From: an uncultured Clostridia bacterium
GTDB taxonomy: Bacteria; Bacillota; Clostridia; Oscillospirales; Acutalibacteraceae
Reading direction: 5' to 3'
DNA length: 15,662 nucleotides
Assembly: GCA_937880805.1 (NCBI GenBank)
Contig: CALGRR010000091.1
Span: 1-15,662, forward strand
Shown here: one piece after another, positions 1 through 8,640 of the stretch
Numbering within the stretch: position 1 is the stretch's first letter
How the letters are laid out: every line of letters begins with the position of its first letter
The notes under the pieces: model-generated
The model's input: the letters and a program-made list of their open reading frames with translations, nothing else
What the model was told of the DNA's origin: nothing
The model's database searches: none
Translations under genes and position numbers: made by a program

Positions 1-8
1 CCGTCTTT

Positions 9-31
9 AACCCCTGGTAGAACCAGGGGTT
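9..31. other. Perfect 10-bp hairpin at window edge (terminator or IS200/IS605-type end)
   Basis: A perfect inverted repeat is formed by AACCCCTGGT (9-18) and ACCAGGGGTT (22-31) around a 3-base loop. On the plus strand it is followed by TTATTT, a weak T-tract, so it could end a plus-strand gene lying left of the window. Hairpins of this composition also sit at the ends of IS200/IS605 elements and beside tnpB genes. No transposase or TnpB coding sequence is visible in the window, so the two options cannot be separated. Confidence 0.5.
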
Positions 32-62
32 TATTTCCACACCTGAAGGCACCAACAAAATA

Positions 63-92
63 ATGCCCGCACACCTTTCGATGTGCGGGCAT
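63..92 (-). terminator. Rho-independent terminator of the giant repeat-protein gene
   Basis: An 11-bp perfect stem (63-73 with 82-92, core GCCCGCACA) has an 8-base loop. Read on the minus strand it is followed by TATTTTGTT. It lies about 35 bases past the stop codon of the giant surface-protein gene, as expected for its intrinsic terminator. Confidence 0.85.
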
Positions 93-127
93 ATCTTTTC
101 AGCCGCTAAGCTGTTTTAAATCAGGAA

Positions 128-3100
128 TCAGTCTTCCTTTTTCTTTTTTGCGGTCATTACATATGCTGCTGCAGCTGCTGCAGAAATTGTTGCAAATGCT
201 GCTACACCTGCGAATGAACCGGTGTTGGGAATCTCAACATTTTCGCTTCCCCAAGTTGCCTCAAAGGTCATATCCTTACCGGGCATCTTTTCGGGAACGT
301 CGGGATTCCAACCTGCGAACTCTGCACCGTCCTTTGCGGGATCTGCGGGAACGGGAATCTTTGTGCCTTCAACAACCTTATAGGTCTTGTAAACTTCGCC
401 GTCAACAAGATAAGTTACTGTGAAGGTGTGCTTTGCAAGCTGCGAAGCACCGAAGATTACGAGGATACCGCCGATAATTGCAGCACCTGTGATGAGTGTT
501 GCACCGATACCTGCAAGAGCACCGATTGTGCCGCCGCCGATAACTGAACCGCCGATAATAACAGTTACAAAGGTCTTATCAACCTCAAACTTTGCAACGA
601 ATTCGCAATCCTTTGCGGGCATTGTATCGGGAACTGCGGGCTCCCAGCCTACGAACTTATAACCGAACTTCTTGGGAGCTTCGGGAACAACAATCTTATC
701 GCCTTCCTTGTAATTCTCTGAAGAGATTACAACGCCGTCTGAAATGAATGTTGCTTTATATTCACCCGAAACAGCCTTATCTTTATAAGTTGCTTCAAAT
801 ACAAGGTTACCTGCGGGCATTGTTTCAAAATCAGCAGGTGATTTGCCGTCTGCTGTGAACCAGCCTGCAAATTCCTTGTTGGGATCGCTTGATGCGGGAA
901 CATCTGTTGTTTTGGGAACTGCTGAGCCGTATGCAACTTCCTTATTCTCGAAGAATACTTTGCCTTCGTTCATATAAGTTACGCTGTATTTCTTGGGAGT
1001 AAGCTTTGCATAAGCTGCGATGTCTTCTGTTCCCATATTCTTGGGAAGATCATTTCCGTCTGCATCTACCCACTTTTCAAAATCGAAGCCTTCAATATCC
1101 TTTGCAGCGGGAATGATATAGCTGATTTCAGCGCCTTCCTTGTATTTGTCGGAATCATAGAGTGCTCCGCCCTTTACAAGGTAGTAGTTAACTTTATATT
1201 CCTTGGTAGCAAGCTCTTCCCACTGTGCGGTGTAAACTGTGTTTGCACCGGGAACTGTTGCGGGAATGCTGTCAAGAATTTTACCGGTTGTTGACTCGAG
1301 CCAGCCCTTGAATTCAAATCCGTCCTTCTCGGGATTGCCGGGAACATTTGAAAGAGCTTCGCCCTCTTCAAGCTGTTCTGAAGTCCAGGTGCTTGTTGAA
1401 CCATCGGGGAATGTGCCGCCGTTGGGGTTAACTGTTACAACAAACTTATCGGGAACGGGATCATTCCACTGAGCAACAAGCTTGAAGCTGTATCCGGGCA
1501 TTTCTGCGGGGATTGCATCAAGAACTGTTCCTTCGGGAACTTCAATCTTCCACTCCTTGAAGGTGTAGCCGCCATCTCTTGTGGGCTGCTCAATCATACC
1601 GATTGCTTCGCCTTCTTCGCGGATGATTGTCTTCTCTGTTGTGCCGTCTGCAAACTTACCGCCTGCAGCATCAAGTGTAAGAGTATATGTGGGAACTGAT
1701 TCCCATGTTGCTCTCAGGCTGATGTCGCCATCGGGCATTGTTGTGGGAAGAGTTGCGGGAGCACCTGTGTTTGCATCTACCCAGCCCTCAAATGAGAAGC
1801 CGTCACGGGTGGGCGCTGCGGGAATTGCGGGAACGAGAGTTGCAAGAACTGTGTTATATGCAACATCTGCTGCAATGAACTGTGAAGTTCCGTCTTCAAA
1901 CTTGCCGAGTGCCGCATCAAGAGTGATTGTGTATTTCTTTGCTTCATAATCAGCAAATACTGCAATATCCTTTGCAGGCATCTTGCCATCTTCAGGCATT
2001 CCGCTCCAGCCCTTGAAGGTGTAGCCCTTCTTCTCATCTGCAGTGATGGGAACGATTGTTTCGCCTTCCTTATACTGCTGTGTGCCGAGAGCTGTTGAGC
2101 CGTCGAAATACATTACCGAGAACTTGGTGGGCTCAACTTCCATCCATGTTGCAACAAGAACAAGGTCTTTTGCGGGCATTGAAGTTACTGTCTGGTTTGT
2201 TGCTTCGTCAACCCACTTATCAAATACATATCCGTCTTTCTTGGGAATGATTGAAGGAGCAGGAAGAACGTCACCTTCAGCAGCGATATTTGAGTAGCTG
2301 TCCTGAGTTTCTCCGTCAACCTTATAGGTTACATCGAAGAGCTCAGCCCAAGCTGCCTTGAGTGTTACATCGTTTGAAGGCATATTGTTGGGAACTGAAA
2401 CAGCGCTGCCGTTTTCATCAGTCCAGCCAATGAATCTGTAACCATCCTTATTGGGATCGCCGGGTGTTGTTGTTATAAGCTTTCCTTCTTCAAGGATTGC
2501 TGTGTAGATTCCGTTACCGTTATCGAACTTACCGCCTGTAGCATCAAGGGTAAGAATATAAGTCTTAACCTCGGGGTCTACGGGATTCTTAGTCCAGTTA
2601 CCGGTGATTGTTACGGGCTTATTGGGCATTGTGTAGCTTGCGCCTTCACCGTATTTTGCATTGTCGATATACCAGCCGTCAAATGTGTAGCCTTCAACTG
2701 CTGTGGGGAACTGGGGAAGTGTTACTGTTGAGCCTGCTTCCTTGTTTCCGAGTGAATAATCATTTACACCGTTGGGAACATCGCCTGTATAATCAACTGT
2801 TACGGAGCTTTCGATTATGCTCCACTCTGCTTTAAGTGTTACATCCTCTGCGGGAACAGTGAACTCTGCACCTGCATTATAGGTGTTTGTTCCGTCTGTC
2901 CAATAAAGGAAGGTCTTGTTGCCGCTTGTTTCGGTGGGTGTGGGAAGAGCAAGCTTGTCGCCAACCTGAGCTTCAATGTTTGCAATGTGGTTTCCGCCGT
3001 CTGTGTTGAACTGAACGGTAACTGTTTTTGCAACATATTTACCTGAAAGTACAACATTTGCTGCGGGCATTGTGAATGCTGAACCGGGAGCATAGGTTGC

Positions 3101-6100
3101 ACCGTTATATGTCCAGCCTTCAAATGTGTAGCCTTCAACTGTTTCGGGAGTTGCAAGAGCAAAGGTATCGCCGATAATCTTGTTTTCAAGTGCATCGGGA
3201 ACTTCTGCACCGGGCTTGTTATCTGTAATTGTATAAGTTACGGTGTAGTTAATGGGAGTGTAGGTACCGTCAAAGGTCTTGCTCTTTTCACCCATTGTTT
3301 CGCCCTTAACTACGCCCCAGTTTTCTGTGAAGGTGTAGCCTTCCTTGCCGGGAGCTGTGGGAGGAACGATTTCTTCGCCGTACTTATAGGTCTTTCTTGA
3401 ATGCTCAACACCGTCGATTGTGAAGATTGCTTCAGCGGTAATCTGCTCCCACTTGGCAACATAAGTCTTGGTTTCGGTAAGAGTTGAGGGAACTGAAGGC
3501 TCCCAGCCGATGAACTTATAGCCTGTGCGTGAAACAGCGGGTGCTCTGAGAGCTGTGCCCCAGGTTGAGCTTACTTCTGCATCGCCTGCAGTGATTGTGC
3601 CCTGATTGGGATCAAAGGTTGCCTTGAATGTTGCAAGCTCAAAATATGCAACAAGCTTATTCTCTGCAAGCTCTTCTGCGGTTATTGAAAGAACATTTTT
3701 CTGGTTATCTGTATCGGGAACATTGCTTTCTGCAAGGTTGAGTCCCTCATAATCGATAACAACATCTGCGTCTGATGAAGCATCATCAGGAACGATTTCG
3801 ATTGTGTTGCCACTCTCGGTTGTGCCGTTTTTGATTGTTTCAATATATTCGCCGGTTGCAGGATTTACTGTATATATATAAATAGTATAGTCTGCTTTAC
3901 CGGTGGGGATATATTCCCACTGAGCCGTGAATGTTACGGGCTCGTTGGGCATTACTGTTGTGTTGGGAGTCCAGCCGTTGAACTTATAACCCTCTCTGTC
4001 GTTAAGCTCGGGGAACTTGATCTCATCGCCATACTTAACAAGTGTTGAATAAACAGCATCATTGTTAACCTTGAAGGTTGAGCCGTTTGCATTGAAGGTT
4101 GCAAGATGCTCGTTTGTTTTCCAGATTGCGTAATAGGTTTCATTCTTTGCGGGCATTGTCTTGGGGAATTCAACTACAAGACCGTCTTTGCTTGTGCTCC
4201 AACCGAGGAATTCGCTGCCCTCAAAGGTGGGATCTGCGGGCTCGTTGATTGCAGCACCGAACTTTGCTTCGATTGTTGCATCGCCTGCAAGCACACCGCC
4301 GTTTGCATCAAGAGTGATTACAACATCAGCGGGTTCTCTTACTGCGATAAACTTATCGCCGTCAACGGGCATTGTTGCGGGAACGCCTTCACCCTTTTCG
4401 TTAACCCAGCCTGTGTAAACATAGCCGTCAACTATGGGATAATCGGGAGCCTTAACGGAAACACCGGTTTTGTCTACAATAACATCAACAAGAGTTTTGC
4501 CGTCTGCATCATAGAACTCGAGCTTATATGTTTTTGCACTCCATACAGCCTGAGCTGTGAAATCTTCGCCGCCCATTGTGTCGGGAATCTCTTCGCTCCA
4601 TTTTACGAAATCGTAACCGGGCTTTTCAGGTATATAATTCTGAAGTTCTTCAAGAGAATCGCCGAATGTTACTGTTTCTTCTTTAAGAGGAGTTTTGCCG
4701 TCTTCGTCAAGAAGCTTAACAACGAAATCTGCGGGCTCATAAACTGCATTGAAGGTAAGTCCGCCTTCCTGCATTATTGTGCCCTCAACCATGGGATCCC
4801 ACATAACGAAATCGTGGCCGTAGAGCTTGGGGTTCTTTTCAGGAGCCGCTACCTCTTCATCAAGAAGAGTGGGAACAGTCTGTGACTTTAAGCCGCCTTC
4901 AAATTCGCCTTCGCCTGCATTGAATACTGCATCATAAACAAGTGCATCATCGGTTGCCTTGAATTCTGTGTGTGATGTTATTTCATAGGGGAAGGTTGCA
5001 ACTGTTGTTGTGTCATTAACAGTCCAAGCATTCTCTTTGTATCCTTCGGGAATAACATCAGCAGAAATCTCATCGCCGTAGTATGCTGTTGTCTGATATT
5101 TAACAACGCCGTTATCTGTGAACTTAACTGTGTAAATATCCTGGTTGTAAACAGCTTCAAAATCCATATCCTCAGTTACTGTTGCGGGAAGATTGGTATC
5201 CCACTCAATAAATGTGAAACCGGGTTTAACGGGATTTGCGGGGTATGAGGGAACTTCGCCGTGATTATAATAAACTGTAAGGATCTCTACTTCTTCGTTT
5301 TCGTTATTTATAAGCTTGCCGCCGTCTGCATTGAATGTGTAAATGTAAACGATGGGTTCAAAAATGGGGTAAAGCTCAACATCCTCTGAAGGCATTGAGG
5401 TGGGAAGGGCAACCAACTTGTCCTTATCGGTTGACCAGCCCTTGAATTTCATTCCTTCCTTTAAGGGACCGCCGGGAACAGCGGTGAACTCAGGAATTGA
5501 TGCTCCGTAAAGAACGGGGATTGTATCGGTCTTTTCACCGGCAGCATCTTCAAAATGGTAGATTGCCTGATAGCTGTTTCTTGCGTAATAAACTCTGATT
5601 ACGGAAGAGTTATCATCTGCAACTGTGATGTTTGTTATATTTTCCTTGCTCTCATCAAGGTGGAAGCCTGTCTGAGGAACAGCGGGATAATTAACTGTTT
5701 TGCCTGAAACTTCGGGAACCGGCTGCTTTACTGTGGGCTCTGCGGAATAGGTTCCGTCGGTGAGCATTTCAAAAAGCTCTACTGTGTAGTAGCTGTCGCT
5801 CTTACCGTAAATTGCATAGAGGGTCATATCCTCATAATCGTGTGTAAGAGCTGCAAGTTCTTCATTTGAAAGAATTGCACCGTCTGCTGTGCGTGACCAG
5901 CCTGCAAATACATAGCCTGCTTTTTCGGGAAGAACTGAAGAAATATTCTTTACAGCTTCACCGATAACGCCCGAAACAGTTCTTGTTGCTGCGGGGCTGC
6001 CGTCTACTACGAACGAACCGCCGTTTGCATCAAGGATAACATCGCTGAATACAGAGATTGTTGCAAGCTCCTTATCAGTTACGATTTCGGGAGTCCAGCC

Positions 6101-6892
6101 AAGGCCGAAATACAAGGTCTTATCTGCTCTTTCACCGGAGGGACCCTTGGGGAAGTTGAAGAGCATTGCATAATCTGCATTTGCTGCAACCTCGGGAGGA
6201 AGGCAAACCGTACCTTTGTTGCCGGGAGTTTTTACGGTGGGGTTATCTTTAACTTGGAATATATATTCGTAAAGGTAATCACTTCCGTCGAGTTTTGTGT
6301 TGTAGGGTGTTGATGAGAAATAGATGTTACTCTTAACTGCATTGTAATTCTCAATAAAATCAGCAAGAGGAACTTTTGTTGTTTTATTTCCATCTTCATC
6401 TTCTACTTCGACGAGCTTACCGTTAAGGTAGTTATTAACCTTTTTGCTCGTCTGAACAGTCTGCTTGAAGTTAAAGTTATTGGTATCTTTTGAATACCAC
6501 ATTGAGTTGTTGTCTTTAGCTCCCAAGCTGAGATATGAACCGTTCATATTGGTTGTGAAGTTTACGCCTTCTGCGGGCGGATTCTTCGGATCACCCGAAC
6601 CATCGAGAATGGTAAAGAATCTTTTATCAAAGAAAAGAGCTGAGTTTGAAGAGTTTGTGTAGTAATCTGTTGTTACCTTTGCTCTCATCTTAACGACTTC
6701 GCCGGGCTTTGCTCTGTCTGTTTTAATATCCCATGCACCGGTCTTTTCGTTGTAGCGGTAAAACTCATGGACAATTGTGATTTTTTTACCGTCGTCTGTT
6801 GCCGGGTTCCATGCCGAAGCGGCAACCGACATTGAGCCGATCATCATTGCAACAGCGAGAAGCACTGCCAATGATTTCTTTAAGAATGTCAT
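128..6892 (-). CDS. Giant sortase-anchored surface protein with about 25 InlB-type repeats
   Basis: This encodes a 2254-residue predicted cell-wall protein, probably an adhesin or surface-layer stalk; its ligand is unknown. The start chosen is the ATG at 6892, because AAGGAGG lies 10 bases upstream; an in-frame ATG at 6931 has no binding site and lies upstream of that sequence. Residues 1-27 are a signal peptide ending ASA|W. Residues about 30-283 form a unique N-terminal region rich in beta-type sequence, perhaps a cohesin-like fold (weak). From about residue 284 come 65-80-residue modules of the Listeria-Bacteroides/InlB B-repeat type (Flg_new family), with marks such as LDANGG, GYTFxGW and MPAKD. 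Residues 2108-2153 are a glycine-rich hydrophobic stretch, followed by one more repeat. The C-terminus is IPNTG (2221-2225), an Ala-rich hydrophobic span and KKKKED: a class LPXTG-like sorting signal with Ile in place of Leu. No sortase gene is in the window. Confidence 0.9.
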   Translation of the reverse strand: MTFLKKSLAVLLAVAMMIGSMSVAASAWNPATDDGKKITIVHEFYRYNEKTGAWDIKTDRAKPGEVVKMRAKVTTDYYTNSSNSALFFDKRFFTILDGSGDPKNPPAEGVNFTTNMNGSYLSLGAKDNNSMWYSKDTNNFNFKQTVQTSKKVNNYLNGKLVEVEDEDGNKTTKVPLADFIENYNAVKSNIYFSSTPYNTKLDGSDYLYEYIFQVKDNPTVKTPGNKGTVCLPPEVAANADYAMLFNFPKGPSGERADKTLYFGLGWTPEIVTDKELATISVFSDVILDANGGSFVVDGSPAATRTVSGVIGEAVKNISSVLPEKAGYVFAGWSRTADGAILSNEELAALTHDYEDMTLYAIYGKSDSYYTVELFEMLTDGTYSAEPTVKQPVPEVSGKTVNYPAVPQTGFHLDESKENITNITVADDNSSVIRVYYARNSYQAIYHFEDAAGEKTDTIPVLYGASIPEFTAVPGGPLKEGMKFKGWSTDKDKLVALPTSMPSEDVELYPIFEPIVYIYTFNADGGKLINNENEEVEILTVYYNHGEVPSYPANPVKPGFTFIEWDTNLPATVTEDMDFEAVYNQDIYTVKFTDNGVVKYQTTAYYGDEISADVIPEGYKENAWTVNDTTTVATFPYEITSHTEFKATDDALVYDAVFNAGEGEFEGGLKSQTVPTLLDEEVAAPEKNPKLYGHDFVMWDPMVEGTIMQEGGLTFNAVYEPADFVVKLLDEDGKTPLKEETVTFGDSLEELQNYIPEKPGYDFVKWSEEIPDTMGGEDFTAQAVWSAKTYKLEFYDADGKTLVDVIVDKTGVSVKAPDYPIVDGYVYTGWVNEKGEGVPATMPVDGDKFIAVREPADVVITLDANGGVLAGDATIEAKFGAAINEPADPTFEGSEFLGWSTSKDGLVVEFPKTMPAKNETYYAIWKTNEHLATFNANGSTFKVNNDAVYSTLVKYGDEIKFPELNDREGYKFNGWTPNTTVMPNEPVTFTAQWEYIPTGKADYTIYIYTVNPATGEYIETIKNGTTESGNTIEIVPDDASSDADVVIDYEGLNLAESNVPDTDNQKNVLSITAEELAENKLVAYFELATFKATFDPNQGTITAGDAEVSSTWGTALRAPAVSRTGYKFIGWEPSVPSTLTETKTYVAKWEQITAEAIFTIDGVEHSRKTYKYGEEIVPPTAPGKEGYTFTENWGVVKGETMGEKSKTFDGTYTPINYTVTYTITDNKPGAEVPDALENKIIGDTFALATPETVEGYTFEGWTYNGATYAPGSAFTMPAANVVLSGKYVAKTVTVQFNTDGGNHIANIEAQVGDKLALPTPTETSGNKTFLYWTDGTNTYNAGAEFTVPAEDVTLKAEWSIIESSVTVDYTGDVPNGVNDYSLGNKEAGSTVTLPQFPTAVEGYTFDGWYIDNAKYGEGASYTMPNKPVTITGNWTKNPVDPEVKTYILTLDATGGKFDNGNGIYTAILEEGKLITTTPGDPNKDGYRFIGWTDENGSAVSVPNNMPSNDVTLKAAWAELFDVTYKVDGETQDSYSNIAAEGDVLPAPSIIPKKDGYVFDKWVDEATNQTVTSMPAKDLVLVATWMEVEPTKFSVMYFDGSTALGTQQYKEGETIVPITADEKKGYTFKGWSGMPEDGKMPAKDIAVFADYEAKKYTITLDAALGKFEDGTSQFIAADVAYNTVLATLVPAIPAAPTRDGFSFEGWVDANTGAPATLPTTMPDGDISLRATWESVPTYTLTLDAAGGKFADGTTEKTIIREEGEAIGMIEQPTRDGGYTFKEWKIEVPEGTVLDAIPAEMPGYSFKLVAQWNDPVPDKFVVTVNPNGGTFPDGSTSTWTSEQLEEGEALSNVPGNPEKDGFEFKGWLESTTGKILDSIPATVPGANTVYTAQWEELATKEYKVNYYLVKGGALYDSDKYKEGAEISYIIPAAKDIEGFDFEKWVDADGNDLPKNMGTEDIAAYAKLTPKKYSVTYMNEGKVFFENKEVAYGSAVPKTTDVPASSDPNKEFAGWFTADGKSPADFETMPAGNLVFEATYKDKAVSGEYKATFISDGVVISSENYKEGDKIVVPEAPKKFGYKFVGWEPAVPDTMPAKDCEFVAKFEVDKTFVTVIIGGSVIGGGTIGALAGIGATLITGAAIIGGILVIFGASQLAKHTFTVTYLVDGEVYKTYKVVEGTKIPVPADPAKDGAEFAGWNPDVPEKMPGKDMTFEATWGSENVEIPNTGSFAGVAAFATISAAAAAAYVMTAKKKKED
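245..6043 (-). repeat. Tandem InlB/Listeria-Bacteroides repeat region within the giant gene
   Basis: About 24-26 consecutive modules can be delimited by eye, each starting with a strand such as YTxTxDANGG and carrying a GYxFxGW core, then a MP(A/S)-D/N turn and a closing xAxW or xAxY strand. Two modules, near residues 380-450 and in the middle (DNA about 3650-3910), are divergent and lack the GW core. Protein similarity is clear, but the copies differ strongly at the DNA level, so the array is old and not an easy target for recombination. The count is a manual estimate. Confidence 0.85.
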
Positions 6893-6956
6893 ATGCGATA
6901 TTCCTCCTTGAGTGATTCTTGAAAGCGGCAAGCGACACTTTCATATAATACAAGTC

Positions 6957-6985
6957 ATTTTAACATATATCTTTGAATATTTCAA
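6957..6985 (-). promoter_or_regulatory. Sigma-A promoter of the giant repeat-protein gene
   Basis: On the minus strand TTGAAA (6980-6985) and TAAAAT (6957-6962) are separated by exactly 17 bp, with a strongly AT-rich stretch (about 6995-7030) upstream that could act as an UP element. The predicted transcript starts near 6950 and has a leader of about 58 bases containing the AAGGAGG ribosome binding site. Confidence 0.7.
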
Positions 6986-7042
6986 GTGCATTTTAAATAT
7001 TTATATATAATATTTATATAAAAATATTGGTTTCTTTTTTGA

Positions 7043-8569
7043 CTATTCTGCCGAAACCTCGCTTTCGGTATCAATTACCTTTGCTGCTCTGATTTTTGCA
7101 AGTTCAAACATCATAGTATCTCGTGTTTTACCGTGAACATTAAAGAACAGAAGCGTTACACCTTTCATAAACCTTCCGATTGCGGGTGCAAGAGCAAAAA
7201 CAGTCCATATGCCCGCAAGCATACCTGGGTCTGTTTGCGGAATCTGCACACCGTTGGCATTGATAAGGGGAACATAGTGAATTGCCGCAACGGTAAAAGC
7301 ACTTATCAGCTTTGCCGCCGCATCCGAAGCAATCTTGAAGTAACTCATTGCTGCAGTTATTGTTGCTTCATTTCTGACGCCCGATTTCCATTCAACATAA
7401 TCATAAAGGTCGCCGTTGAGTGCAGTGCTGCAGTATCGCTGAATACTGTTAAGCGAGCCGCAGAAGGTGAGTGCAATTATTATCCAGATAAGATTGAGGA
7501 TAAAATGATCTTCTCCGAAGGGCTTGTATCCGACAACCCACATTATGAAATAGCATATGCCGCAGAACATATAGCTGCCTGCCGCGAGATTTCTCAAGCC
7601 GAATTTTTTGGTAAGCTTGGGTGCAAAGGGAAGAACAAAATAGCTGGGAAGTCCCGTGAAAAGACCTGCGATTGTTCCGTAAGAAAGTCTGCCCATACAG
7701 TTGAGCCAGAAAAAATCCTCAACCATTGTGCCCGTGCTTTTACCTACTGCAAAGAAATTCTTTATAAGAAGAACCCACATAGGTCTGCAGCCGCCGATGG
7801 TTTTGATTGTTTTAATCAGACCCATCTGATTCATTTCGTTTCTTGTTGAAAGCGGCATTCTTTCTTTAAGGGAGAAGAAGCCGTAAATTCTGAACGCAAT
7901 AACGGCAAGAACAAAAACGATTGCACCGCCCGTGTAAATGTTACGCGAGCCTACATTGAGCACCTGAGGAAGGAAGTCAACAAGAACCGGGAAGAGTGAC
8001 GGAAGCCACACACCGACAAGGTCTGCATAGGCATCGGTTGCAATAAGTCTGTTTCTTTCAATGGGGTTTGGTGTTATGTTAAAAAGAATTATGGAATAGC
8101 TCGTATCGTAAAACGATTTCGCAATGGAGCCTATGTAGTTAAAAGTGAGAAATGATACAAAAAGATAGGTTTGTGACATACCGCCGGGAAGCAGCCAGGG
8201 TGACAGCGAAGCAAACACCCAGAACGGCAGGGTAAGAATAATATACGGTCTTACTCTGCCCCAGCGAGTTCTTGTTCTGTCTATAATAAGACCCGAAACC
8301 GCATTGTCAACCGTATCTGCAATAAAGCTTATTGTTTCTGCGTAGCCCCATATTTTTGCATTGATTCCGAGAAACTGTGTGGCAAAAAAGAAAAGCTTTT
8401 TGCTGAAGGTATTCCACATTGTATCGCCCATACCCGAAAGGATATATGCCACATAATGACGGGGGCTCAGATATATTTTGTTTTGGTTTGAAAACTCTCT
8501 GAGAACAGCTTCATCCTGCTCTGCTTCGGAAACTGTTTTTTTGATTTCTTCAGCCAATCTCAACACCAT
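7043..8569 (-). CDS. GPH/MelB-family sugar:cation symporter
   Basis: This is a 508-residue, 12-span membrane protein of the glycoside-pentoside-hexuronide:cation symporter family (MFS_2), predicted to import a sugar or glycoside with a cation; the substrate cannot be read from sequence. Family marks: GMGD with Asp49 (equivalent to MelB Asp19); a helix-II motif with Asp85, followed by IIDRTRTRWGRVRP; and GDLYDYVEWKSGVR (386-399) before helix XI with Lys412 at the MelB Lys377 position. The helix-II motif reads D-T-V-D-N where MelB has D-A-I-N-D, so the second cation-site Asp is Asn89 with Asp88 beside it. The start is uncertain: ATG at 8569 is preferred, but its binding site is poor and an in-frame TTG at 8599 is possible. 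The roughly 45-residue hydrophilic N-terminal extension before the first helix is longer than in MelB. No sugar-catabolic gene adjoins it; the upstream metallophosphoesterase gene is separated by a terminator. Confidence 0.88.
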   Translation of the reverse strand: MVLRLAEEIKKTVSEAEQDEAVLREFSNQNKIYLSPRHYVAYILSGMGDTMWNTFSKKLFFFATQFLGINAKIWGYAETISFIADTVDNAVSGLIIDRTRTRWGRVRPYIILTLPFWVFASLSPWLLPGGMSQTYLFVSFLTFNYIGSIAKSFYDTSYSIILFNITPNPIERNRLIATDAYADLVGVWLPSLFPVLVDFLPQVLNVGSRNIYTGGAIVFVLAVIAFRIYGFFSLKERMPLSTRNEMNQMGLIKTIKTIGGCRPMWVLLIKNFFAVGKSTGTMVEDFFWLNCMGRLSYGTIAGLFTGLPSYFVLPFAPKLTKKFGLRNLAAGSYMFCGICYFIMWVVGYKPFGEDHFILNLIWIIIALTFCGSLNSIQRYCSTALNGDLYDYVEWKSGVRNEATITAAMSYFKIASDAAAKLISAFTVAAIHYVPLINANGVQIPQTDPGMLAGIWTVFALAPAIGRFMKGVTLLFFNVHGKTRDTMMFELAKIRAAKVIDTESEVSAE

Positions 8570-8622
8570 CCCTATAATCAGATTTTCAGCAATTCGCAAT
8601 TACCCAATATATTGTTTATTGT

Positions 8623-8628
8623 ATTATA
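8623..8628 (-). promoter_or_regulatory. Probable -10 box (TATAAT) of the symporter gene
   Basis: A consensus TATAAT on the minus strand lies 54 bases upstream of the preferred ATG. At 17 bp spacing the -35 position reads TGAGCT, a poor match, and it falls inside the preceding terminator hairpin. A better -35 (TTGATT) exists but only 12 bp away. The promoter is therefore weak or activator-dependent. Confidence 0.45.
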
Positions 8629-8640
8629 TCTGAATAAAAA

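Noticed and set aside
4106..4885. A 259-codon plus-strand open frame, cysteine-rich
   Set aside because: It is antisense to the giant repeat gene, has no good ribosome binding site, and its odd Cys-rich composition follows from the codon pattern of the real gene on the other strand.
6893..6931. Upstream ATG start for the giant protein adding 13 residues
   Set aside because: It has no ribosome binding site, includes the AAGGAGG of the downstream ATG in its coding part, and would put extra residues in front of a normal signal peptide.
6990..7042. AT-rich inverted repeats as a terminator of the symporter gene
   Set aside because: Stems consist only of A and T around TATATA runs, without a GC core or clear T-tract after a stable stem; better seen as AT-rich upstream DNA of the giant gene's promoter, so some read-through is possible.
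7133..7849. A 238-codon plus-strand open frame
   Set aside because: It lies wholly antisense to the MelB-type symporter, which has clear family motifs; the product resembles nothing.
8570..8599. Upstream TTG start of the symporter
   Set aside because: No Shine-Dalgarno sequence precedes it and it would leave a leader of only about 17 bases; the ATG at 8569 is preferred, though its own binding site is weak.
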